A stretch of DNA of 64,000 nucleotides. Origin: Holothuria scabra. Lineage: Eukaryota > Echinodermata > Holothuroidea > Aspidochirotida > Holothuriidae. The stretch is from positions 10,617,787 to 10,681,786 of the forward strand of contig CM074195.1 in NCBI GenBank assembly GCA_037179385.1. Direction: 5' to 3'. Below the pieces are notes generated by a model that was given only the letters and a program-made list of their open reading frames with translations, did no database searches and was not told the origin of the DNA. A program made the position numbers and the translations under genes. Numbering within the stretch: the first letter of the stretch is position 1; the number at the start of each line of letters is the position of its first letter. Below are positions 10,750-23,173 of this stretch, piece after piece.

Positions 10750-11835
10750 CGCCAGCGTGTTTTAATTTGGCTTACTGGATGTTACTGATCATACGCAGTA
10801 GGTGTGTTACCGATAAGCGCCAACGATAGAACCTTAGCATTAATTGTTGCACAATTTACGCCTGGATGAACAAACAGAGAAACGCGCAACACATTTACGT
10901 ACTCTGTGAGGAGCTTGCACCAAAGATAAAAAGGTCAAATTCAGCGGACGCACTAGTTGTTCTAAAAGAATTCTCGCCACGCACCACATTTCTTTACTTA
11001 GCTTCCCTGTGTGTTATTTGTCCTCCAGAAGGTGGTTGCCTTAGTTGGCTTTTACACGCGTGTAAGCTCCCTATAGTAAGGCCGAGATGAACAAAACGCG
11101 TATCATTGCATGTTACACCAACAAATTCGGACAGCTGATTAACTAGTCAGATACGCGCGCTTAGCCTACCACACGCGCATTACTCAGTCTACTGCGTGCG
11201 GCCACATGCGTCATTAGGGAGCTTTAGATAACACAATGTGGCCAGGGCGACGCGGCGTTTTAGCCCACAGTTCAGGTCCTCGAGCTGACGTCCGCGCCCT
11301 GAAAATATTGCGCTTTAGATTTCTACGACACGGCATGAAAGTCGCGTGGTGATATTCGAACTTCGTTTGAGTAGCAGGCGCGCAAACGTCATTATTTTCA
11401 CTTCTGGAACGTGTTTCTAGCTCAACAAATTTGGAATGAGGTTTTTGTAGCTAAAATCCCCAAAGGAGCTTGATAGGTTTAAGTCCCGCGTTTACTACCG
11501 ATGAGATCAGCAACTCCGCGGATTGCCTTCTTGTTATTTTATCCCTTACTCTAAAGTTCTAGTCTCTACAGACTTACAAGGATTAGCATTTTTTCCTCAC
11601 AATGAGGGCCCTGTGTTGAGAACAAACAAAAGTATCTGTGTTACATTGCAAGTAACATCATCTTGATCAAACGGAGTTCCGATGTCAGATTATTAGACAA
11701 GTTGGACGTAGGTTCTAATGGTAGATATGGAAGTCCTAATGACAGGGTTGTGAAAAGGAGCCCCAGAAAGGATGAATTAAAAGTTGACCAATATTTTTTC
11801 TTTTAAACATACAAATAATGATAGTTGAGGTGATG
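10750..11835. other. Spacer with GC-rich inverted-end segment
   Basis: No gene was recognised. GTAAGCTCCCTATAG near 11063 and ATTAGGGAGCTTTAG near 11213 form inverted ends around a CpG-rich 160-bp stretch. This is a possible MITE fragment, and related GGGAGCTTTAGAT-type ends are common in invertebrate repeats. The rest is unassigned. Confidence 0.3.
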
Positions 11836-12125
11836 CACTAATTAATTTTGGTGAAGACATATATGGTCAAGATTTGGCCTGGATATTGTAAAATCCTCAT
11901 ATGGGAAATATAATTTCCCATATGCAATTTTAGACGGTGTCAGTCTGAAGGGAGCACACCACCATTCGATGCTCCTTTGACTTACAAAGTATTTCGCCTT
12001 CATTTAAAGATACGCAACCTCAACAAAGTTCACACACCACTACCGCTACCCCTCACATGAAAGCCAAGGAGGTGGTCAATCATGGCACCCCAAGTTCACG
12101 ATAGTATGGCCGTTTCATTTTGAGC
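11836..12125 (+). repeat. Dispersed repeat, copy 1 (pair at 56795-57105)
   Basis: It aligns with 56795-57105 in the same orientation. Shared blocks include GACATATATGGTC, GGTGTCAGTCTGAAGGGAGCA, CATGAAAGCCAAGGAG and ATAGTATGGCCG. It lies about 3 kb upstream of duplicated unit A, whereas its partner directly abuts unit B. Confidence 0.75.
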
Positions 12126-15069
12126 TACAGGTGAAGAAGCTTATGGACTTAGCAGGTAGCGGACAACTAATTGTAAGTACCATTGACTAACACACTAAAT
12201 TAGGCTACTTCCGTGCCGCTTGCTCCCAGTAGAAGTTTTCAACCAGGAGATGCCACCCCGCTGATTGAAGCTCACAGTCTGGGCTTTCACTGCATTTTCA
12301 AATTTCTATACCATGACCATTGAAATTATGAGCTAGAGAGCCTTAAATGATAGGTGTGTGATCCCCGCCTAAGAGCTACTCAAACACGGTATTTCACAGA
12401 GGGGCGTAAAACAATGAAAATGGCACTAAAATTAGTCAGATTGCCTTCAATTTTGCACAGTCAGTATTTCAACTCATTGTCTACAAAATTCAAATGCAAA
12501 AATGATCATATTTTGTTAGTAACACAGTCAGAAACAACATTTCATTAAATTTTTAAAGGCGCTTTGTCTGTTAGGAAACATTTTTACAGGCACGAGTATT
12601 GGAGTTAGTGGTCCACTACCTGCATCCACCCCTGTTAATGCGCGAGGTCACGAAAATCACCTCTTTTTCGCACCCAGAAAATATGGTATAAATCACCTTC
12701 AGTCCATCCCAATTTGGCATCACTCACAGATTTTCATCCCCTCTTTCATATCTACGAAGATAGGCACCAGCTTATTATTCTAACATGAGCATTTAACACT
12801 CAAAGAGGACCTAGAGTTGACAGTGTACTTTTGAACTACTTCTTACGAGCGAATGCGAAGTACCATTGCCGCTTCATAGACTTGTTTCAGTGTTTTCATT
12901 CTTTGTCTTGTTGGTTTTTTTAATTTGTAAGTTTTTTAAATTACAAGGAGTTTATCATGAATAATTTATTTAAGGTTTTCTCTGGTTTCATTACACGTTG
13001 AAGCATACTACTTGAGGGATATTTCAATAAGCTGGTTCTTGGAACGACTGTATGGGGTTCTCGGAAGCCCTTTCTATCGTTTTTGTTAACTTCCGTTCTT
13101 TATGATATGGTTATTATCCTTCTTTTCTTACAGTTTGAAACATCCGAGCAATCTGTTGACCTGAAAGTTTAGGCATTGTTATAAGAAAAACATTGACCGG
13201 ATAATTTCTTTTCATGACCAAGCAACTAGTAACTGTAACAAGAGCGACAAACTAAAGTTATAGTTTATTTTGTTCAGAATTGAAGACCGCCACAGAGGGT
13301 TAGGAATACAGAACGGGTAAGATAACGCAGTCTCCCTGATGCGAGAATTGCGCAACATTAACTGCGTAGTTTTCAGTTGATGATATCAAATGCTATCTTG
13401 GCTTTAAAGGGGCAATCGAAATTTTGATGTGTTTCAGTGGAAAGTCAAATGTATGCCATACACAGGATATGTTTAACCGCATCTTTATAACTTAGTTAAC
13501 CTCAACCCAACATTTTGTTCTGCATTTTGTAAATATTCTCACTTTAGATTTATTCATTGGTAGCTGTTCTTCGTGGAGAGGTCTTTACTATGCGGCATGG
13601 TATATTTAGATTGCGCAATCTTGTAAGACAAATTTAAAACGGTTCCCTTGAGCAACCGTACCGTAAGGGAAAAGACCTACTCGTGCGCACTTATCCAACC
13701 AAAGAGATAGGAGGCGGGTGTGAAATTTGATAAGGCTTTTCGTTGATAATTATTAGTAGGAATTGGAAGAGAGGTCTCTGATGCGGAGGTAGAAAAATAA
13801 AAGCGTGAGTAGTTATCTCCCTCTACCATTAAACCTCATTAGCCAAGATGATAGCTAAGTTACTCTTCTGATCTGAAGTATATGTTTGCTTTGTTGGTGA
13901 TCATGGGATGCATTTACATACAGGTGATCCGGTTGAACTGCCAAACCGTAAAAAGCACTGCCATCGTACAATTCGGAGAAAACTGAGGAAGTTAAAAGGC
14001 TGAATTTTTTATTCTTTGGAAAAGTTTGATATTTCGAAGTTCCAATAAAATGCTTGGTATTCTGACAGTTGTGGCTACGGCAAATTGGCAAATCAGTAAT
14101 GACACAATTCTTCTGCAATCTAACTACGTTTATTTTCTAGATCTTGTAAAACATATCATCCACTACCTGTTTTGTTGAGTCAATTTCAGCAATATATATA
14201 CGTATCGCTCATATATACTTTATTAAAACTCGAGCTTGTAGCATAAACACTTTTATTTTCCCCCTCCCATTACCAATGTTTCACCTATATAAATTTTCAA
14301 CACTGATATCCTGTTTTAAAATGCGCAAAACTCCTCATCATAACAAAGTTACCATCTATTAAACTACCTGTTACTCGTAACAGGGAGTAGCTAAAATGTA
14401 GGAACTCTCTGACTGTTAGACCGCCTCCATTCATGAGTATGAGTGACTTGCATTCTGGGTAATATTTTCATTGATGGATCTACGCCCTTGTCTAGTATGG
14501 CAGTATAACAGTCGTGTACTTGTTGAAAGACATTTGTCTCTGATAATATTGCTGCCCTTGTATTCTGCTTTAGAGGACTTGTATGGATGTGTATAACTTT
14601 GCCCAATTTTTGTTATCCCCCATGCATAAATTTCATAAATTTTAACAATTGAAAACAGAAGAAATGGAATTACATACAAAATTTGACCTTTAATTGCAAT
14701 TTCAACAGTTTGAGCTTTGTATGTACTGGAAGGCATTCTATGAAACTTGTACTTTAGCACTGAATATTAATGTATTGACATGGGCATCCCCATATTTCAA
14801 AAGCCTAACTAAAATAACCTTTTCCAGAGTGACTTAAGGAGGTAAAACCTGCAGCTTTTCCATCCAAATGACCCTTGTGTCCTCTCGTTGAAAGCTTGAT
14901 GTTTTTATTACTTTATTCAATTTTTCTGAGTTATATTTGTGTCCTGTGCAGTACAGACCATTATGCCCAATGTCCTGTTAAGCGAGTTCAAAATTCACCT
15001 GTAATGCAATAATTTTCTGTTACATGTGTGCAATACGTTGCTCCAAATTGGGTCTAAAATTCCCCAGCT
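12126..15069. other. Spacer, no gene seen
   Basis: Several short frames occur, but none has recognisable motifs, conserved paralogy within the window or convincing splice sites. Confidence 0.4.
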
Positions 15070-15805
15070 ATTCAAAATATTCCAAATTTACCTTTTCCCG
15101 TTACAGCTCGACATCTCTCTACTGAGTACAGTTAAACCTTATCTCACTTTTCATCGTTTCGTTATTCTTGCTACATGACTGATATGTTCCGACATTTGTG
15201 CAAATATGTGTGGGGGATGTGTTTCCTTCACCTCCTACAAATTTGCCTTATCCTTTACTATTACCTCTTGCAGATCAGTGACGCAACAAAGCGCTTGCGT
15301 ATTCTGCCCTTATTTGTGTAAGGTTGAAATCGAAACTCTCATATACGCATTATGTTAAATCTTCTGCATAAAGCTATCCTTCCCGCACTGCAGACACCAG
15401 ATATATTTCCGACAGTTCCGGGAGATTTCCTTGTGAGAGACTGGTAAACAATCAGTCTCTTACTTTTCGGGAACAAAATATGACCATTTTGGAATTTTGT
15501 TTATACTCTGCGGCACGTGTTCATTTTGCATAGCTGGGTGACTATTTTATAGAACCTAAAACGTAATTTTGGCATCCAATTTTGGAACGTATCAATATAT
15601 ATATAGACCCACTCGTGTTTGGATTGCGTTGGTATTAATTCATAAATACTACCGCGATAAATATCCGAACTATTAAAGGCAGTGGCGACTTATGCATTTA
15701 CATCCCGTCTCCATATTGCTTTAAAAGGCTTCTATTTATCACAACTAGGTATATGAACATAATTGACTACTAGTAAAGCTTCTTTGTCCATCAATTCCTG
15801 GTAGG

Positions 15806-15914
15806 ATGGCTCCTTCTTCGGTTTCATCTACCACAAGCATGCTACGTTGTCAAAAAATCGGGATATTTGTCGGTGTCTTGATCGTGGCACAATTTCCTTT
15901 ATATTTAGCAGAAG
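15806..15914 (+). CDS. Signal-peptide exon of unrecognised secreted protein (copy A, exon 1)
   Basis: ATG at 15806 in a good initiation context (aggATGG) opens 36 codons plus one nucleotide and ends at a consensus donor GTATGT (15915). The peptide has a polar/basic start (residues 1-17, with Arg14 and Lys17) and a hydrophobic core IGIFVGVLIVAQFPLYL (residues 18-34). It ends in Ala-Glu, a classic secretory signal sequence probably cleaved near the exon end. The exon ends in phase 1, like many extracellular-domain genes. The paralogue at 57832 has identical length and phase, and the donor is intact in both. The mature protein family is not recognised. Confidence 0.72.
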
Positions 15915-18597
15915 GTATGTATTCGTTAAAAGTTCGTTAAGTTACTCTGTAAATCGTAGAGTAAAGGCAAAGGGTGTTATCCAAAATTATTCTTGTATTT
16001 TTGATTTTTTGGATTGCTAAAAAGGTTCTTCGTTTCCTATTATAGGTGAAAACTCTTCTTTCAGACGTGACTGACAACATCATCTTCACTTTTATTGTAC
16101 ATCACCCATGTACCAGTGACAATATTGATAGAAATAAAAACTATTCGAAAGGACGATTTTCTTGTAGGTAAACTAGAACGAATGTGATGTAGAGCATAAA
16201 GCAAAAACCTGAGTCAAATCTTTTACTTATTTCCCAGAACATTTTAAAATACACATTATTCATTTACACAATAAATGAATTAAAGAAATCACGACAGCTT
16301 AACTTTGTTTTGCTTTATTCTAGTTTTTTTTATTGTTCGATCTTGTTGCTTTTAATGGTGGAATGCTTACACTGAAGTGATATGTGGGAAAATAAAGACC
16401 ACTCAGTATGAAATAGTTGTATAAAGAGTAGCAACGAAACGCAACAACTTTCTTCATGAACAAAACCAAAATTTACTTGATCTTGATTTAAGCTAAGTTC
16501 ACTCTTTAAACACTTTTGATGGAATATTTTTCCCCCAAATATGTCGTAACATTATAGTTCCGTAAAAGTGGTCGAAAGATAAGGGAGACCCCCACACAGG
16601 GTACAGACAGGAGAATCTTTCCTTTCTAATTTTGAATTAAAATTCGTTACAACCTAGAATTCTATAAACGTAAAATAAACTAAAAGAATTGAATTTTTGC
16701 GTCTCCAACACCTTCAAAGACGATGGTGTAAATATCTGACCAAGAATACTATGCACTGCTGTAAGATCTATATTTGAGATCGCAGTAGCTTTTAGAGTAT
16801 TTTGCTCGATGGAATATACCACTTTATTGTCATGTGCATGAGAAATAAACATAGTTAAACGCTCTGCGTTATCATTGATTTCATTAATGGCATGTAGATT
16901 CAGTCTCCACTCCCTCGGGATAGCAGAATTTTTCCATACTACAATGTAAAAGGAAACATACTAGTAAAATTGCATGTATAGCAGAAACCATTCTAATAAA
17001 GCACTCAATCGACTCTCTCATTAAAAAAATCACTTTGTAAGTTTTAGTGACCATGAGAGCTCTGGCATAGACAAATTTATTGTTAATTTTAATAAGAATG
17101 ATTCAAAATATATTGATTAGCATACACATCCGGAGGGTGTAAAATAAGATGAAGTGCAACAGACATCATAAATACTTGTTTTCGATGAAAACATATTCAT
17201 TGGAAAGGTTACATTAAAACACATATATTCCGCCATATTTCTTGAGCTTACTATCGAACACGACTTTCCAAAAGCAAAGCCAACCGGAAAATTTTTTCCC
17301 TCATTTACACTTTAAGCTCTAAGCAAAAGAGCATAATTCGACCATTCCTAAAACACCTTCACATTTTGCACATATTAGAACAAAAAGATAGGAAGACGCG
17401 GGATAACAGATTGTATAAAATAAGTAAACACAGACATTCAGCTCATGTGAAGTTTGGTCATGCGCTCTTAATACATTCTACACACCGTGACCAGTAACGA
17501 AATTTTCATCTTTCTTATTATGTGTTGAATGGTTTTTGGAATGAACGTGTATGTGGATATCATCAGTGGCGGATCGAGAGTGGGAGGGATGGTGGGTAGG
17601 CATACCCCCCGCCGGGATTGGAAAAAATTGCATAGATAGCCAGACTAATTGTAACCAAGGCCTAATTATTTTTAAAAAATTCACTGATGTTGGTTACATT
17701 ATCTGATTTCCTTATTTTTGAGTCATAATATTCTTCTAACAAAATGAAAAAATGTAAATTGTAATGTATCTATCTTCCGTATCAGTTGAAAAATTCCCGT
17801 TTTGTTTACACATTTCGCAATGACGAATGTTAAATCTAGCGTTTTCCGCCAACGGCCGTTGGTAACACTGTGACATCGCATGTGTGTCTATGTCAATACG
17901 TGGGGCTGCGACTGCTGTCGGATAATCGGCCAATCGTTAGAAGGCTTGCCCGGGGATGTTGCAGAGTGTGTAGGCGATACGAGTTGAGATATGAATAATT
18001 TATTTAAATTTAACTATATACAGATTGACTCAGGCGCTCGTCGTCTGAGGTCTGCTGCACAAGTTTGTGAGTTTGACCAAAACTTGCAGGCTCGAAACTT
18101 TCATGTCTTGGGGAGATCGTAACACGTGCAATCCCTGATTGGCTAAAAGTTGTGACACATCAAATTAAATAAATATTTAGAAATGTGCTGATCTTAATGA
18201 CCAATGAGGAAGCTGTTGAGGGTGAAATTGGCCACACCTTGAAAATATGGGATACAGCATACACGTGGACCTAGGACGAGGTAGTTTGTCACGTTTACCG
18301 GTAACACGTGACAGGAAACATGAAGGGCACTGGGAATCTAGGAAAAAAGGAACTGAGGGGGAGTTACTCGTTAACAACAAGATGGTGTTCCTGTTAAAGG
18401 TCATGGAGGGTGCACCACACTACATAACACTACGTATAGTTTACACATGACATAGCCTAAAACCGTCTGAAGGTAAACGAGTAAAACCGGTATTAAATTC
18501 ACACTGACCGTATAGTTCTTTGAAGTAAAGATTACCCACACTTTCAAGACCATGTTTTGAAAGCTTGGGAGTTTCATAGTGGCTCAAAATATTGAAA

Positions 18598-18860
18598 CAT
18601 TTAGCACCATGTGGCATTTGGGCCCCCTTTTCTTAGAAACCCAGACGGGCAGGGGGCTTTGGAAATGAAGAATTCGGAAATTTGCCCATTGTGAGACCAG
18701 TCTACTGCGTGCTTTTGACAACTCATGAAAATACGAAATTTCCAATCTATTTTCTCTAATAATAGCCCCATGTTCGTCATTATTTGATTCGAGAAAGCAA
18801 AATTTTCCTCGCGCTTGGTTCGATCTGAGGTCACCGCAACGAACACAGTTTTCCATAAAA
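18598..18860 (-). mobile_element. Fragment related to the 47.63-kb hAT MITE
   Basis: Read on the minus strand, GAGGAAAATTTTGC, CAAATAATGACGAACATGGGGC and a GGCAAATTTCCGAATT block match 48150-48300 in order. A decayed G-rich end near 18600 resembles the right end of that element. It lies nested in the larger hAT relic. Confidence 0.55.
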
Positions 18861-19169
18861 TATCAAAAAGTGAATCAGTGTCCCACTAACATGTGCTAGT
18901 ATAGTGTTTAGGGGATAATGAAGCATTTTTTCTTGAATTTTTCGTTCACTTTTGTGTATTATTAAGAAATAAGGTAAAATACCAGACAAATACATTCAAA
19001 TCCATCCCATTTTCCCACTTTGCGATAAACTGTTACAACTTCGTACTGCCGACAAAGACTTAACATTCGTTCTGAGTGCTAATTGCCTGGCGAAATTATT
19101 CATTGGAATCTTTTGATATCGGAAAACAACATCGCTGTAAAAATACCAAGTTTCACTTAATAAACACTT

Positions 19170-19430
19170 GAACGTGTTAATAGCGATTCTTTGTACAGCG
19201 AAGGCATAGGATGTGCTTTTTTATTACAGTAACACATTGACGCCTCATATGTAAGGCGAATAACATGTTGTGGTGTCATTGTTGAAAACACATTAATATG
19301 TTAATCCCATGCTTTAACACAACTATACTTGACCTTAAAAACTTATGCACGTCAACGTGTAATCGTCTATCTTTAAGGTGTTAATGTGTAAATGAATTAA
19401 CACACCATATAACAGGACAGATTCCAGTTT
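19170..19430. repeat. Motif-saturated segment, AACACnTTAA/GTGTTAA type
   Basis: Variants of TTAACACATTAA and its complement recur on both strands (AACACATTAATATGTTAAT near 19289, AAGGTGTTAATGTGTAAA near 19375, AATTAACACACC near 19395). Terminal inverted repeats were not clearly defined. It lies inside the hAT relic. Confidence 0.4.
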
Positions 19431-19445
19431 CACAATTTAATTCTT

Positions 19446-19676
19446 TCATGCATTCGAGTTAGAGAGAGGATTAAATAAAATCATTCTTCTTGGATGTTTC
19501 TTGGCATATAGTTCAACAAACTTGGAAATGTCAAGTTCTATATCCTTATGGATATAGAGCAATAATAAAGCATTAAATCTGTCGTCCTTCATGGTCCTGT
19601 GTGAAGAACACTCAGCATATTTTAGAAGTGAGTTTGCATGTTCTGCGCCACTTGAAGTAACAGACGTAAGTAACAT
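19446..19676 (-). pseudogene. hAT transposase C-terminal dimerisation fragment
   Basis: The 76-codon minus-strand frame matches the C-terminal end of hAT transposases and their ZMYM/DUF4371-type relatives. After a damaged SSGAEHANSLLKY segment (family form S-R-ER-FS-LK) it has RTMKDDRFNALLLLYIHKDI, corresponding to the R-tM---RLn-L-lL--Hrd- block. It ends in YAKKHPRRMILFNPLS. The family mediates transposase dimerisation through this region. The catalytic RNase-H domain upstream is missing, so it cannot act alone. Its position inside the CAGTGG-ended element agrees with the termini. Confidence 0.72.
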
Positions 19677-20173
19677 TTAGAACAAAATCTTAGTTACACT
19701 GGGATATGACGAGTGTATGATAACATTAAAGAGGATTTCCGTTGATAAAAAACTCAACGAATGAACCCAACTAGCAGATGCGTTGTAAGAAAAAGTTTAG
19801 TGTTCTACATAAAGCGTGGTCCGAAATGGAGTTCAGACCTTTGTTATCACTCTATTGGCATTTTATCGGAAAACTTGAAACTGTGTGCTCTAAATTGCTA
19901 CTAGTTTGTAACAATTATAATTACAGAGTTTGAAAATTATAAGATAATGCAACATGATGTAAAAACGAGTAGACTAAATGATCTATTTATTGGAAGTAAA
20001 AAATAAGCGTTGGACAATTTGGGGGGGGGGGGGCCTTGCCAGGTGCGTCCCCGCCTAAATCCTCCACTGAAGAGTTGCAACGAAATGTAGCTTCAAAACT
20101 ATAAATATATTGTAGTCCAATTGAATGCAACTGGTTTGTTTATTGTGCTCTTCTGGTTTGATTAGATGTTTTC

Positions 20174-20275
20174 CTTCGTATACCACTAGGTTTGTATAGG
20201 AGGATATGCATTAATCTCATTGAAATGCGACGTTCTAATGGCAATAAAGCCCCTTGCTGAGTTGTAGAATTGAAG
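20174..20275 (+). pseudogene. Degenerate counterpart of optional exon 1b (copy A)
   Basis: It follows TTGATTAG at about 20160-20166 and aligns with the open exon at 58536 in copy B. Small deletions shift its frame, and a TGA appears within about 30 codons. The downstream AAACATCTTAAGAGATAAT block is conserved in both copies. Confidence 0.35.
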
Positions 20276-20482
20276 CAATGTATCTATAAGCCCTGTTCGC
20301 ATGTTTTTGGTTTGAGAAACATCTTAAGAGATAATTAACATGACTAAGAAACGCAGAAAGCGTGCATTCTGATTTATCAAACCAAACGTGGGGAGTGTTT
20401 TTAATTTTCCAATTTTCTTTGTATCGTTTCTCAAATACTGAAATTTTACATGAAAAAAGAAACATAATTTTCTTATCTTCAG

Positions 20483-20629
20483 CACAATGTGAGAAACCAA
20501 TACGTTATGTGGTGAATGAGATAGACCCCAGAAATCGTCATATTTTCCAAATAGACTGTAGCGAATCTCAAAAATATGAAATTGAAAAAGTCATTCAGTA
20601 CAGCTGTGCTAGTGATGTTTCCATCTTTG
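20483..20629 (+). CDS. Cysteine-containing exon 2 (copy A)
   Basis: A 147-nt exon lies between TCTTATCTTCAG (acceptor ending 20482) and GTAAGT (donor at 20630). It is phase 1 at both ends, so it joins exon 1 as GAA-G|CA without breaking frame. The encoded 49 residues run from AQCEKPIRYVVNEIDPRNRH to YSCASDVSIF and contain three cysteines. The size, symmetry and signal-peptide partner suggest a small extracellular domain. No named fold (Ig, CCP, EGF) could be assigned. The frame is fully open. A paralogue with the same boundaries lies at 58864-59010. Confidence 0.7.
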
Positions 20630-20713
20630 GTAAGTTAAACCAACTTAAATGTTTATATATTAATTTTAAAATATAAAAAAGGTGCTCTTTTGATCTTTAC
20701 TGTTAATACTACA

Positions 20714-20796
20714 TTAAAGGGAAACAAGATTTTGCTTGATGAGATTAATTGGAATCATAATTGTGAAAGCGAAAGGTTCAACTACCTTTAAAATGG
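20714..20796 (+). mobile_element. Tiny TTAAAGG-ended repeat
   Basis: An 80-bp stretch begins ATTAAAGGGAAAC and ends CTACCTTTAAAA, giving inverted TTAAAGG ends. The same stretch is present at 59094-59173 in copy B, so it predates the duplication. Confidence 0.35.
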
Positions 20797-20820
20797 AAAA
20801 TAATATATTGATATTAAATC

Positions 20821-21625
20821 CAGTGGCGTAGACAGGGGTTTGGGGATTGTGTAATGGCCTCCCCTTACGGATATCAATATGTTTAGATCTCTAAAAGAAC
20901 GTACTTTAGTAACACAAATTTCACTTTCAAAGGTAGTATATGTTGTGGCATCGAATATCATGAGAAACTCGACTTCTTAAAACATTAGAAAAAAAAAGGG
21001 GTGGGGGGTTGATTGTCCTCTTAAGGCCCGTCAGTGATGCAATGTTTTTCTTCCTAAATACGCAAATTCAAAGGTTGCACTTGTGACACAAGATTGTTCT
21101 CTAGCTTAATGTAGCTAGCTTCACCCTATTACCCATATGTAGTTTATTGCAAAATAGGCACATAATCTTTCTCGTATGTTAAGGCAAGGGCACGAGGCAT
21201 GGAATTGCATTAGTTCCATGGTTCAGTTCAAAACGTATTCAAATTAATGATTTTTTATCAGCCGCCTCCTAAAAAGCTAAAAAATCTCAAATTATCGCTT
21301 ACAACTCTTTCAATTTTTCTAACATTTAAGGCGAAATGTTGTTTGTAATGTAAAATGACTCGCCTTTCAAAATATCTGCATACCCATTAAAGGGAGGCGG
21401 TTTCAGGAACGTGATTTGTGAATTCTGTAAAATGATATCCCACACTAATTCTCCCATTATTAATGCCAGTAGCCAAAAGAATGAGGTGGAGGGTGAAGGT
21501 CTTCTTCGAAGACTGTCTCTCCCTCAGAGAGTTTTAAGTTTGTTATGGCCTAATAAATTTTTACATATTTTGCCCCCCATAGAGAACTTTCGCCCGCTCT
21601 AGAATCCTTTTTGACTACGGCCCTG
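20821..21625 (+). mobile_element. Non-autonomous hAT-like element shared by copies A and B
   Basis: It starts CAGTGGCGTAGACAGGGG and ends, on the complement, CAGGGCCGTAGTCAAAAAG, matching hAT-like CAGNGNCGTAG termini. It contains no transposase. The 8-bp flanks (ATTAAATC and TTAATTTT) are not a clean duplication. The equivalent in copy B is 59201 to about 60397, enlarged by an internal insertion. Confidence 0.6.
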
Positions 21626-21730
21626 TTAATTTTAAAACAAAAATGGATATACACGAATCCGGACAATGAAGTGGTGGTTTAATTTAAGTCGGATATGATT
21701 TGGGTCTATTACTTCTAGTTTTTCAGTTTC

Positions 21731-21929
21731 CTACAATCGCCGCCAAACAAATGAAACAAAATCTCTCCGTAGCAGATATTAAATTGTCTTTAAGCTATCT
21801 CACATGGTGCCGCTTACCCCCTTTCCCCCACCTCAGCTTTGGTTGGGAAAAACTGACCAGTCCTGAGTAAAACAACTTTGAAACTGGGGAAAGGGCGTTT
21901 ATTTCATTTACTTTTGGCGGTGATTGTAG
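21731..21929. mobile_element. Hairpin MITE (copy A)
   Basis: CTACAATCGCCGCCAAA at the left and TTTGGCGGTGATTGTAG at the right are terminal inverted repeats (about 25 nt with few mismatches). A second inner inverted pair, CCCTTTCCCC / GGGGAAAGGG, makes the whole 199 bp able to fold. The orthologous element in copy B is 60491-60696, so insertion preceded the duplication. Its superfamily is unassigned. Confidence 0.75.
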
Positions 21930-22050
21930 CTTATCTGCATTACGGGTGGTTGTCCAATGAGTTTTATCTTGATATCTTCACTGAATAAGAGATTCTGAAA
22001 CTTATGTAGTCAATAAATAAAAACGATTGATGGCTGATGGACTCCACTAA

Positions 22051-22303
22051 CCCTTTACGGTTGTTACGGGTCCCTTTGGCCCCAGACGGAGAGCGCGGCT
22101 GTCACCCATTTTAACTGTTTCACGCGGAGCACGAAACTGCGAGTAGCTACCCGAAAATTCAGGCCACAACAACGAGAGGGACAATAGTTTAAGGTCACGC
22201 GGTCAATGGCCTACGGAAGCTCATGCCGAGCGTGCTACGTCGGCTTTCCGCTCACTCCCGAGGCGCGCAAATATGCCTCGATTGGAGCCGCAACGATGAA
22301 GGG
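22051..22303. mobile_element. piggyBac-like MITE flanked by CTAA
   Basis: The left end CCCTTTACGGTTG and the complemented right end CCCTTCATCGTTG are inverted repeats. Both flanks are the tetranucleotide CTAA, a known non-canonical piggyBac target variant of TTAA. The interior is CpG- and GC-rich relative to its surroundings. It is absent from copy B. Confidence 0.68.
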
Positions 22304-23173
22304 CTAATGGCTGTCTACCTTCAACCAACACATAGGGCTGATCGGAATCGCCTATAAGATATATGTCATTATCCTTCTTAAGGCCATCATTAAATGTCGT
22401 TCATGGCTACTAAGTACTGTAGGTGTGGCTTTAGCTCAAGAATGTGTTTAAACATAAAAGAAATCGAAAGATTGCTTTAAAACATGGGGGTCTTAAGAGT
22501 TTAAAGTTTTAAATTCTTTTCTGGTTCATGAGAGGCGGTTGGAAGTTCATCTTTTCTTTGAAGCGTAATGCTGAGTTCGGTATAACAATGTAGTGCCTAA
22601 AGGAAACCTTTCTTGATTTCTGAAAGTGACCCCCTGGAGCCTATGATGCTGAAGCATTTTTTATGACTAATTAAGAAAGACTTAATTGTCATAAACATTA
22701 ATCCATAATAATGTGGTTAATTCGAAAACTTATGAATCATCGTTTGTACGTTCAAGTCAATTTTATAATGTACTTGGTTCGAAAGGTTTATTTGCTCGTT
22801 GGAGCCTAGTGTTTGAACCACAGCTTTAGGATACAAACGCTGTTAAAATATATCAGTAAAATTCCACACATTTTATGTTGTTCATCCCATATGTAACATT
22901 GACATGAAGGTTTTTGTTTGTATTTACAGTGATTTTGTTTAAATTAAAAAAAAAAACTGCTCTAAATTGAATTTGCTTAGGCCACTCTATTGTTACTGAA
23001 GATCTGACTGGCTTTCGCTGAACGCTTTAACTTTTATTAGTACTTATTTCTTCGATCTTAATTCTTTGTTTAAAAGATTGATTGAACGTCGTAAGTTTTC
23101 ATAGATCCGTCAGATATACGAGAAACTAGGACGTTCTCCAAGAAATCATTAAGAGAGTTCAAATTTTTCATGC

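Larger units (their letters stand above)
16432..20069. mobile_element. Insertion in copy A absent from copy B
   Basis: Alignment of A and B breaks at about 16431 and resumes exactly at 20070. The sequences AAGAGTAGCAACGAAA (16424) and AAGAGTTGCAACGAAA (20070) form a near-perfect direct repeat around the extra 3.6 kb. B has a single such site near 58450. The right limit coincides with a hAT-like terminus. The left 1.1 kb (16432-17563) contains no recognised element. Confidence 0.65.
17564..20069 (-). mobile_element. hAT element relic with inverted ends
   Basis: The left end is CAGTGGCGGATCGAGAG. The right end, read on the minus strand, is CAGTGGAGGATTTAGGCGGG. Both fit hAT (Tip100-like) termini CAGNGGCGGATC. 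The element of about 2.5 kb contains a hAT transposase C-terminal fragment on the minus strand and a G13 tract next to the right end. The 8-bp flanks do not match, so the left end may be displaced or rearranged. A nested related fragment lies at 18598-18860. Confidence 0.65.

Noticed and set aside
18177..18450. Overlapping frames on both strands inside the hAT relic
   Set aside because: No transposase motif; they are likely chance frames in a decayed element.
21411..21602. 63-codon frame conserved in position in copy B
   Set aside because: It lies within the shared hAT-like non-autonomous element, and the frame is broken in copy B.
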